DNA from: an uncultured Clostridia bacterium
GTDB taxonomy: Bacteria; Bacillota; Clostridia; Christensenellales; UBA1242
Direction: 5' to 3'
Length of the DNA stretch: 54,542 nt
Assembly: GCA_947630745.1 (NCBI GenBank)
Contig: CANRIT010000009.1
Span: forward strand, 1-54,542
A program made the position numbers and the translations under genes. The number at the start of each line of letters is the position of its first letter. The stretch's first letter is position 1. Below are positions 47,867-54,542 of the stretch, one piece after another. Under the pieces are notes generated by a model. It ran no database searches. It saw only the letters and a list, made by a program, of their open reading frames with translations, and was not told where the DNA came from.

Positions 47867-48436
47867 TTAACTCCTTTTTAATAATAAATTTTCAATTTGC
47901 TGCCAATTATCGCAACGCACGCAATTTGCATTTTTAAGTTCGGTTGATGTAATTTGTTTGTTATGATAAGCAGTAAACAAAATTTTAGTTTTTGCATCAC
48001 CTTTTAAATTGGATAGTTTATCATCAATTTGTATATCTGCTTTAAAAATATTTTTAGCACCAGTAAAAATAAATCTATCAGGATTAAGAAAAGGAAAATT
48101 TTTAATTAAAAAATCAAATTTATGCTTAAAAAATATTCCACTTTTTTCTGGCATGCAAAACATCACACAAGCTGAACATATATAAATTTCGTAAAAATCA
48201 TTAAGTTTTTTTAAAGTTTTTACCGCTCCGTCATAAATTTTTGCATTTTTATACAAATCTTTATCTTCTAAAATTTTGTAAAATTTTTGTTTGTTTTCAT
48301 CCGAACCCAAAGCGTCATCAATGTAATATTCAGTGAAGTCGTCAATTTTGTAATTAGTTTTTAAAAATTTGTTCATTTCATCTAAAAATGTAGATTGACA
48401 CAAAACTTCGTCTATATCTATCAATAATTTTTCCAT
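47867..48436 (-). CDS. HAD-superfamily 5'(3')-deoxyribonucleotidase-like protein
   Basis: 189 residues. HAD motif 1 is LLIDIDEVLCQS (DxDEV, nucleophile Asp7), motif 2 the ICSAC strand, motif 3 Lys in TGAKNIFKADIQIDDKLSNL with the acidic pair IDD. This is the NT5C/YorS-like layout of deoxynucleotidases. AAAGGAG precedes ATG. It sits between the T-box and thrS, so it is expressed under threonine control; the link to aminoacylation is not obvious. Confidence 0.83.
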   Translation of the reverse strand: MEKLLIDIDEVLCQSTFLDEMNKFLKTNYKIDDFTEYYIDDALGSDENKQKFYKILEDKDLYKNAKIYDGAVKTLKKLNDFYEIYICSACVMFCMPEKSGIFFKHKFDFLIKNFPFLNPDRFIFTGAKNIFKADIQIDDKLSNLKGDAKTKILFTAYHNKQITSTELKNANCVRCDNWQQIENLLLKRS

Positions 48437-48504
48437 AACTCTCCTTTTGTTTAATATGCCCGTATGGGGTATATGGATATATGCTGGTAGGGGGTATGTT
48501 TAAA

Positions 48505-48701
48505 AAATAAAAAATCCCTTACAGCAAGGGACGATAATAACCGCGGTTCCACCCTAATTGATGCCAAGGCATCCAACTTAATTACACATGACCTAGCAAG
48601 TGGTTTCAACATTAACACTTTTGCGCCAATCTCAGCCGGCAGGCACTCTCTGTAAAAAGTGGGCTTAATGTATACTTGTCTTGCCAATAATCTATTAAAC
48701 T
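48505..48701 (-). ncRNA. T-box riboswitch, threonine-type
   Basis: The T-box core AGGGTGGAACCGCGG (minus strand) lies at 48540-48555, the AGAGAG and GCTGAGA stem I motifs near 48620-48655, and a terminator TCCCTT/AAGGGA with T run at 48505-48531. In the specifier region GAAACCACTTGC an ACC (Thr) codon is placed at 48602-48604, consistent with thrS downstream. Confidence 0.92.
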
Positions 48702-48707
48702 AAAACT

Positions 48708-48736
48708 ATTATACCACAAAAATTATCCCCTGTCAA
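48708..48736 (-). promoter_or_regulatory. Consensus promoter of the T-box/HAD/thrS operon
   Basis: Minus-strand TTGACA (48731-48736), 17-bp spacer, TATAAT (48708-48713). Confidence 0.9.
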
Positions 48737-48812
48737 CCATTTTATATTCGTTTGCAATTTAATAAATAACATTTCATTTAAATTTATAAAACAGCAAACT
48801 TAACAAGCACAA

Positions 48813-48839
48813 ACAAAAAAGCCATGCTAAGCACGGCTT
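48813..48839 (-). terminator. Terminator of the 1337-aa gene
   Basis: Minus-strand AAGCCGTGC-TTA-GCATGGCTT (48819-48839) then six T; the G-U pair forms only on the minus strand RNA. Confidence 0.85.
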
Positions 48840-51800
48840 ATTTTGCGCTGTTTAATGTCCTTTGCATTGCAATTACGGTGTTTATATTTTCACCCGTCTT
48901 TTCCAATAGACCAGCACTTATTGTCTGCTCTCTACCATTAACTTTTACAACAAGTACATTGTTTTTATCCACCCATTTTTTGATTTTTAAAGCCTTTTCA
49001 ACCAGCGACTTATATTGCTCAATAAACTGGATTTTATTTTGCAATTCTGGGTCATTTATCGCTTTTTCGCCACGCTCAGCAATTTCTTTTGCGTAGACTA
49101 TAACCTTCCAAAGTTGTTCTTGTTGGAAAGTGCTGTTGCCGATGGCTTTGCGCATTTCTTTTTTCTGCTGCTCTTTGGCTTCTTTTGCTTTAAGTTCTTC
49201 CTCGCTAAGTTCCTTTTTAGGCTCGGGTTTTTCTTCTTTTGGAGGTTCGTGCAAAATTTCTTCAATCGGTTTTTCTCTTTCGTAAATGCCGCTTTCGTCC
49301 AACTTTTCAAATTTTTCTAAAATTGGTTTAGGCAATGCAGTTACAATTGCAGCGGCTTCACTTTCTTCAAGTGTCCTTGTGGACTTTATTGTTGGCTTAT
49401 CATCAACAATTTCCAATTCCAGTTCAACAAAATTGTCCCCGTTTTTAGAATAATATTTGTCGCCTACCTTTTTGCAGACTTTGTAATCCACAACCTCATC
49501 ATCCGCTCCCTTAACGTAGAGTTTGTCGCCCAAATCTATAAGCCTTGCAGCTGCGGCTTGCTGTTTTTCTTCAATTTCGCTCTTCTTTAAATCTGTTTTT
49601 GCGGTGTATTTTAAACTTGCAGATTTAAATTTGTAGTTGCGTTGAATTGCTTCATCCAAAGCCTCATCCAAAGTTGTATCACCAAACGCTTGAATACCAA
49701 CAACCGATTTTAACAACTCCAACTTGCGCTGATATTTTGCCTGCTCATTATCCGCCTCATAGGTTTTACCAGATTTTTGCGAATTGATTATGCTGTCGCG
49801 CTGGGTTTCAAGCTCTTTTTTCTGCGCCAAGTAAACAGCATCTTCTGGCGCGCCTTTCAAATGTCTGTTGACCTTTTTAAGCGATTTTGCAAGCTTTTTA
49901 AGTTCAGTTCTAGTTTCACTGTAAATCCCCGCATTTGCCTCGGTTACTGGGGCAACTTTGTTTTGCACTTCAAACTCAGCGTTGTATTTGGTTTCGCCAA
50001 GCATGTCAATGTAGGTTGAAATGTCGCCCTCGCACTCGTTGGCAAAGAACTGCCTAAGGTTTTGCATTTCGGTTGCGTATTGTTGTTTTGCCGCATTTAA
50101 TTTGTCTTCAATCGGCTTAAATACAGCGGCGCGGATTTGGTCTTGCACAACAGAAATACCCTTTTCTGTCTGCATCAATTTTGTAAGCTGCTTTTTGGTA
50201 TCGCTTAACTCTTTTTTGCCGTCGTTAACCAAATCGGAAAGTTCTTTTTCCTTTTTGCGGACATCTTTTAAAACCTGTTGTTTGTTCAATTTGTTTGCGC
50301 CTGTTATAACATAGGTGTTTTTAAATTCTTCCTTTGAAATGCCCAAAAATTTAGATAATTTATCCAAATCTTCATCAGTAAGCGATTTTTTTGTTGCCGT
50401 TTTGCCGCCTTCTTGCTTAATTATGTTGCCATAGATGTTGTCATTTAAAAATTGCAAATTAACATCGCTTTCGTTTATTTGTGCTTCCAAATTTGGAATT
50501 TTTGCTTTTAATTCTTCAATTTTAGCAGTGTCGCGATTTGCCAACAAGGCTTGCAATTGTCGATTAAGAATTTCAATTTCTGGCGTAATCTCATATGTTT
50601 TAGCTTCAAAATTCTTTTCAAAATCCGACTTCTGCTGTTGCGCTTCCGCCTCTGCCTTTTCAAGTTCGGATTTGGCTTGTTTTGAACAGGTCAACATCTT
50701 TTCGTACAAAGCTTGCATAGACTTGTCTAAATCTTTTTTGGTCTGTTTGCGGTTTTCTTTAACCTTATCCACAAACTTTTTGCCTTTTAAATACACGCTT
50801 TTTGCCAAGTAGAAGAATGGCGCAGCAATGCCAGTTGCAACATAGCCTGCCGCCACAGCCGACACCAAAATTGGAGCAGCCAACCAAATTAATGGTCCGC
50901 CACCAATAATAAATGCCGAGCCTACTTCCAACCCCACCTTGCCAAATTTTTTGTAGAAATCTTTTATAGCGGCCTTGGCATCAAACTTAGGGCCTTTGGT
51001 TAGCTTGCCCGTTTTTTCATCCACAAAGGCTGGGTTTGCGCGCTGATATTTGTAAATATCCATATTGTGCGTAACATCGTCCCTGTAAAAGTGGTCAGAT
51101 TCAATAAATCTATATGGCGTGTTGTCGCTTCTCACATCAAGCGGAAGGGCAACATTTGTAACCGTTCCGTCCGCATTTTTAACTGGGACAATAACCTTGT
51201 TATCATCAATTTGGTAGTTGCCTTGCTTGTATTCCGCCCTAAACTGCTGAATTGCGCGGGTTAAATCTTCGTTAGAAGTAGGTTTGCGTTCAGTTGAAAA
51301 AGCGGTTTCCGTCTCTTGCGGAGTGGACAAGGTTACGCATTGGTGAACGTCCGAATTCTGTTGATTTGTGGTTTGAATTACATCGCAATCTTTAAGCGGG
51401 TCCAAACTCTTTTTGACCTTAAACATCTGGGAAGGCAAAATTGTGTATCCCTTGTAGTTTGTGTTTGGTTTAACATTTTTTGGCGCAATAATTGTAATCG
51501 TCTCGCCTGCACGATTTTTTACATAGCAGCAATACGCGTCAAAGTCGGATTCGTCCCCCTTAACAAATTTGTAAGCCACTGGGCGGACAAACTCACTTTC
51601 CTTAACATACTTGCCGTTGGCAAGGCGAAGATAAGCGTTGTCTGCCATGTAGTTGGTTGAAGAATTGGTGCGCTGCATTTTTGTTTCCGTGCTGTAAGTA
51701 AGCGTGGCTTGCGCGGATGTTATTGGCTGCGAGCGCATAATTTTATCTTCACTGCCATCTTTAATTTTAACAAGCACTTCCTTGCCAATTATGCTGGAAA

Positions 51801-52851
51801 TTGCCCGTGTTTTCTCACTTAAATCTTGCGAATCAAACCTGACTTGCTGCCCCGGTCTGCCCGACTCGTCTGCAAGGTAGATCTGGCTGTCTTCCCCAGT
51901 TACCTTAACCGCAATTGGCTGATTTCTGCCACGCAAATTTATGCGGATGTAATCGCCCATTTGATTGGCTGCCGCTTGGTAGATGACCGTTTCCATAACC
52001 GCGCGGTCGTCAAGCATGCGGAAAGATTGCTCGTTAAACTGGCGGGTAAGTTTTTCTTCATTAGTAGCATATTTGTCGCCATATTTTGCAAACCCGCTGC
52101 CGTCAGTGTCAATTTCGTATCTGGTCGCGGTTAGGCCATCGGACGAAATTGTGTCCATAATAGGCTGCTTTTTTGCATCCAAAACATAATCAAGTGTGTA
52201 CAGCTTGTCAAACATCTCTTGCACAGGATGGTTGCCGTAGCGTGAACTTACATATAGGTCGCGGTTTGAAATTTTGCGCAACTCGTCCACATTTGCGTTT
52301 TCAAGCGTTTTAAATTCCCCACCAACATAATAGCCAACGTCTTGCTTAGGGTAAAAATTCCACTTGCCGTTAACACAAGCGTAAATAAATTTGCCGTTTT
52401 CTTTGGCTGATTGCTGCATAAGACGATTTTGCCCCAAAAATGAGCCGCTGCTTAAATCTGTTAAATTTAGATTGTCCGAAATATATGTGCTGGCAAAATT
52501 AAGCGGAATAACTTCCACCTTGTTGTAATCCATCGGCAACAGACGCTCTTCCGTTTTATACTCACCCTTTCTGTTGGCTTTGTCCGAACGCTCGCGCCGC
52601 ACAAAAAACAAATTGTTTTGGTCGGCAGCCGCCTTCAACTCAGCAAGTGAACTTGGAGTTTTGGTAAGTTTGCCCTGCTTTATTTTGAAATTTTGAAGAT
52701 TGTAAAAAATGTTTGTGTCGTCATAGCCAGCAACCGCGCCATTTAATTTAAACCTTAACCTAGAAGTTGAACTGGTTAATTTCAGGTCCGCTTCAGTAAG
52801 ATTATTTAAATTTACCGTTTTCAAATCTGCTGGATTAATTAACTTTGCCAT
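48838..52851 (-). CDS. Giant 1337-aa protein of unknown function with central hydrophobic segment and coiled coils
   Basis: 1337 residues, no signal peptide. Residues 1-~630 look globular and beta-rich with recurrent short motifs (YLRLANGKYVKESEFVRPVA; KFIYACVNGKWNFYPKQDV; DLYVSSRYGNHPVQEMFDKL). About 640-685 is strongly hydrophobic and Gly/Ala-rich, room for two membrane helices. About 690-1060 is Lys/Glu/Gln-rich coiled coil. A further small beta domain is near 1130-1190 (LYVKGADDEVVDYKVCKKVG), then a Pro/Glu linker (EPPKEEKPEPKKELSEE) and a helical C-terminus. No family recognised. Single-gene unit. A cytoplasmic or membrane-bound structural or effector protein is possible. Confidence 0.85.
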   Translation of the reverse strand: MAKLINPADLKTVNLNNLTEADLKLTSSTSRLRFKLNGAVAGYDDTNIFYNLQNFKIKQGKLTKTPSSLAELKAAADQNNLFFVRRERSDKANRKGEYKTEERLLPMDYNKVEVIPLNFASTYISDNLNLTDLSSGSFLGQNRLMQQSAKENGKFIYACVNGKWNFYPKQDVGYYVGGEFKTLENANVDELRKISNRDLYVSSRYGNHPVQEMFDKLYTLDYVLDAKKQPIMDTISSDGLTATRYEIDTDGSGFAKYGDKYATNEEKLTRQFNEQSFRMLDDRAVMETVIYQAAANQMGDYIRINLRGRNQPIAVKVTGEDSQIYLADESGRPGQQVRFDSQDLSEKTRAISSIIGKEVLVKIKDGSEDKIMRSQPITSAQATLTYSTETKMQRTNSSTNYMADNAYLRLANGKYVKESEFVRPVAYKFVKGDESDFDAYCCYVKNRAGETITIIAPKNVKPNTNYKGYTILPSQMFKVKKSLDPLKDCDVIQTTNQQNSDVHQCVTLSTPQETETAFSTERKPTSNEDLTRAIQQFRAEYKQGNYQIDDNKVIVPVKNADGTVTNVALPLDVRSDNTPYRFIESDHFYRDDVTHNMDIYKYQRANPAFVDEKTGKLTKGPKFDAKAAIKDFYKKFGKVGLEVGSAFIIGGGPLIWLAAPILVSAVAAGYVATGIAAPFFYLAKSVYLKGKKFVDKVKENRKQTKKDLDKSMQALYEKMLTCSKQAKSELEKAEAEAQQQKSDFEKNFEAKTYEITPEIEILNRQLQALLANRDTAKIEELKAKIPNLEAQINESDVNLQFLNDNIYGNIIKQEGGKTATKKSLTDEDLDKLSKFLGISKEEFKNTYVITGANKLNKQQVLKDVRKKEKELSDLVNDGKKELSDTKKQLTKLMQTEKGISVVQDQIRAAVFKPIEDKLNAAKQQYATEMQNLRQFFANECEGDISTYIDMLGETKYNAEFEVQNKVAPVTEANAGIYSETRTELKKLAKSLKKVNRHLKGAPEDAVYLAQKKELETQRDSIINSQKSGKTYEADNEQAKYQRKLELLKSVVGIQAFGDTTLDEALDEAIQRNYKFKSASLKYTAKTDLKKSEIEEKQQAAAARLIDLGDKLYVKGADDEVVDYKVCKKVGDKYYSKNGDNFVELELEIVDDKPTIKSTRTLEESEAAAIVTALPKPILEKFEKLDESGIYEREKPIEEILHEPPKEEKPEPKKELSEEELKAKEAKEQQKKEMRKAIGNSTFQQEQLWKVIVYAKEIAERGEKAINDPELQNKIQFIEQYKSLVEKALKIKKWVDKNNVLVVKVNGREQTISAGLLEKTGENINTVIAMQRTLNSAK

Positions 52852-53064
52852 TTAACACCTCTAATAAAATTATAACATAATTTTTACAAAAAAGCAATAT
52901 ATCCACCATAAAATTTTAATTTTGTTACTTTTATTTTTTAAAAACTTTCACTAAATCAAATTCCCAAAAGCGCACATCAATTTTAAAATTTAAATTTATT
53001 TTCGACAGATTTGCGACTTTTTTGGCTAAATTTTACTAAAATTTCAAAATTTTTTAATTTTTTC

Positions 53065-53166
53065 TTGTAAAATTTCCCCAATTGTGCTACATTGTTTACG
53101 CATGCTAGTCATGCACTTCTTTTCCAAAAAATTGCCATATTCAGTCAGTATGGCAATTCTTTTTTA
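53065..53166 (+). ncRNA. Candidate small RNA with promoter and terminator
   Basis: TTGTAA (53065-53070), 17-bp spacer, TACATT (53088-53093); predicted start near 53100. A GCATG/CATGC hairpin (53100-53114) is followed by a perfect 10-bp terminator stem AATTGCCATA/TATGGCAATT (53130-53139 with 53149-53158) and a T run. No open frame lies between. The rest of 52852-53230 shows nothing but AT-rich DNA. Confidence 0.45.
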
Positions 53167-53232
53167 TCCCCCACGAATCACCCCACTTCGCCAAAACAAT
53201 TTAATACAATAATTATATAAATTTCAAAACAT

Positions 53233-53273
53233 CAAAAAAAATTGCACGAAACTTTAAAACTGTTCGTACAATT
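53233..53273 (-). terminator. Terminator of the Mrr-type gene
   Basis: Stem 53240-53250 with 53263-53273 (11 bp, one wobble that pairs only on the minus-strand RNA), then a run of T. Confidence 0.85.
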
Positions 53274-53313
53274 CCCTTGTGGCGGAGCGACTGTAATGTA
53301 AAACGATATAATA

Positions 53314-54237
53314 TTATATAGATTCAAAATAATCGCTGTCTATTCTTTTTATATCAAAGCGTTTTTCTCTACTAACACCAATATCATATTCATACATTAA
53401 TTCTACTAATTTTTGTCCATCGATTAAAATTATGGATGTGTCATTTCTTGGCTTATAATCAAGGGCTTCTTTAGAAAAATTGGACGTTGTAATAAAAATA
53501 CCTTTTCTTGCTCCTTGTCCTGCAAGAGCACCGACAAACTTTTGTATCTCTGGTCTACCAACTATATTCCCCCTTTGCCATCTTTTTGCTTGAATATAAA
53601 TTGTGTCTAAACCCAATTTATCTTCTTTTACTAAGCCATCAATTCCTTCGTCATTTGTTCTTTTGGTTGCTCTTCCAGCATCTTCAACACTGCCACCATA
53701 CCCCATTGCAACAATTAAATCCACAACAAGTTGTTCAAAAAAATCTGGCGTTTGTTCAATTACTTTGTTTAACAAATCATCACAAACACTTTTCTTTATT
53801 ATCTCATAATACGCTATCATCTTTTCGGAAGGAGTTTGTGAATCTTTTTCATTATCTTCAATTAAATCTTCTTTGCCAGACTCTTGCTTATGTGAAAGAT
53901 TTTGAAACTCTAAAAAAGACTCATATTTTCTCAAATACTTTGAATTTAAATTAGTTACGTTTTTATTTACGACATTTTTACCTTCGTTCGTAATTGTAAA
54001 ATGTGCCCTCGATGGACTTTCTAGCAAACCAGCCTTTTTCAAATAAGTAATTGCCCAACCAATTCTATTTATGTATGTTGGTTCTGTTTGAGATGGTAAC
54101 TTCTCTTCAATTTCTTTTTGTGTTAATTGAAAATGCTTTGCCATCATGTCAAATATATCTTTTTTATAATACACTTTATCATCAGATAAAAGTTTCAAAA
54201 TTGGAAACATAAATTCTTGATAACCTGGTACAGCCAT
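53314..54237 (-). CDS. Mrr-type restriction endonuclease
   Basis: 307 residues. The N-terminal winged-helix Mrr_N domain (about 3-95: PILKLLSDDKVYYKKDIFDM ... ITNEGKNVV), a charged linker (~100-150), then the PD-(D/E)xK-like Mrr catalytic domain (160-300) with EQLVVDLIVAMGYGGS, GID at 198-200 (Asp200) and QAK at 216-218 (Lys218), followed by VGRPEIQKFVGAL and the nucleotide-site-like GIFITTSNFS. Mrr enzymes cut modified (often methylated) DNA. It stands alone with ribosome site GGAG and its own terminator, as an orphan type IV system guarding against modified foreign DNA. No methyltransferase is beside it. Confidence 0.93.
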   Translation of the reverse strand: MAVPGYQEFMFPILKLLSDDKVYYKKDIFDMMAKHFQLTQKEIEEKLPSQTEPTYINRIGWAITYLKKAGLLESPSRAHFTITNEGKNVVNKNVTNLNSKYLRKYESFLEFQNLSHKQESGKEDLIEDNEKDSQTPSEKMIAYYEIIKKSVCDDLLNKVIEQTPDFFEQLVVDLIVAMGYGGSVEDAGRATKRTNDEGIDGLVKEDKLGLDTIYIQAKRWQRGNIVGRPEIQKFVGALAGQGARKGIFITTSNFSKEALDYKPRNDTSIILIDGQKLVELMYEYDIGVSREKRFDIKRIDSDYFESI

Positions 54238-54371
54238 AAAAAACTCCTTTTAATAATAAAATTATTATAACATATATTTAAAAAATTTGCTATAAAAATC
54301 AAGATTAAATTAATTAAATTTTTAATTTGTTTTTGTGATAAATGTTATAAAAACGGATTTGGGAGCATTAG

Positions 54372-54426
54372 ACGACACCTTGTCTTATTAACGAGAGCGT
54401 GCTAACGCACGCTGACAAGGTGTCGT
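54372..54426. repeat. Long nested palindrome
   Basis: ACGACACCTTGTC (54372-54384) pairs with GACAAGGTGTCGT (54414-54426), 13 perfect pairs. Inside, AGCGTGC (54396-54402) pairs with GCACGCT (54407-54413) around TAAC, with an 11-nt one-sided bulge. It is GC-rich compared with its surroundings. Confidence 0.85.
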
Positions 54427-54453
54427 TTTACAAACAACCAAACAACTTGCCTA

Positions 54454-54534
54454 CTGCAAAAGAATGGGCTAAAAAGTGGGACTTGGGTAAACCCCGTTGT
54501 CCCACTTTTTTTAACGCCCATTTTCTATTTGCAG
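54454..54534. repeat. Long imperfect inverted repeat with terminator-like core
   Basis: Inner stem AAAGTGGGAC/GTCCCACTTT (54473-54482 with 54499-54508) followed by T; outer arms CTGCAAA...AATGGGC (54454-54469) and GCCCATT...TTTGCAG (54516-54534). It could be a bidirectional terminator for a gene beyond the window or one end of a small mobile element. The gene-free stretch 54238-54542 holds only this and the nested palindrome. Confidence 0.7.
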
Positions 54535-54542
54535 TTTAAGTG

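Noticed and set aside
54454..54534. Integron attC site
   Set aside because: The imperfect palindrome has the right size, but the conserved GTTRRRY and RYYYAAC boxes are not found and no integron integrase or cassette array is nearby.

Overview
The window is AT-rich bacterial DNA (about one third G+C by eye, not computed) from a Gram-positive-type anaerobe, most likely an uncultured gut Clostridia or related Bacillota lineage. The basis is a large Alu-domain SRP RNA, a T-box leader before thrS, L20- and L21-type ribosomal leaders, a prp-processed L27, a SpoIVFB-like M50 protease next to minD/minE, and many TTGACA-N17-TATAAT promoters with GGAGG ribosome binding sites. Nearly all housekeeping genes run on the minus strand. 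The plus-strand genes are mostly accessory islands with their own promoter and terminator.

Layout. 1-4.6 kb is the right end of an integrated mobile element: small element proteins, a zinc ribbon, a sigma-region-4-like regulator, a LexA repressor with an autoregulatory operator, and a large serine recombinase next to tRNA-Ser(UGA). 4.7-8.3 kb holds a GT8 glycosyltransferase, a membrane-anchored XRE regulator, a two-TM protein and a GC-rich cloverleaf-like structured element. 8.35-11.45 kb is rpmA-prp-rplU, an M50 protease, minE and minD. 11.6-13.5 kb is an accessory Fic / small-protein / double-XRE island. 13.5-18.7 kb has an MreB-like protein, Ppx/GppA, and an RluA-type synthase, methyltransferase and CBS-protein operon. 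18.9-20.3 kb is an orphan 453-aa gene, followed by SRP RNA, an MFS-like transporter and polA. 24.9-27.9 kb has a duplicated half tRNA-Leu plus an intact tRNA-Leu(CAA), an ABC-F protein and a TIM-barrel epimerase. 28.1-30.9 kb is a two-gene plus-strand biosynthetic unit: a nucleotidyltransferase-aminotransferase fusion and an ornithine-cyclodeaminase-like protein. 30.9-41.4 kb is the yajC-tgt-queA-ruvB ... ruvA-ruvC-yebC-trmH series, broken between ruvA and ruvB by a four-gene insert. 42-48.7 kb includes infC-rpmI-rplT and a T-box-controlled HAD-thrS operon. 48.8-52.9 kb is one 1337-aa gene of unknown function. 53.3-54.2 kb is an Mrr-type restriction endonuclease, and the right edge carries large nested palindromes.

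How the genes work together. The core blocks cover translation (ribosomal proteins, IF-3, ThrRS, queuosine, rRNA/tRNA modification), recombination and repair (RuvABC, Pol I, LexA) and cell shape and division (MreB-like, MinDE). The most promising undescribed system is the 28.1-30.9 kb pair. A likely CMP-transferring enzyme fused to a HisC/CobD-like PLP enzyme, with an OCD-family partner, would make an activated amino-containing head group. A run of 11 G residues serves as its ribosome binding site just downstream of the promoter, which is the layout of a phase-variable contingency locus. Other strong signals are the 94-nt four-way-junction element at 8183-8276, the recurring TATACCC...GGGTATA palindromes, and the inverted duplicated leaders inside the mobile element.
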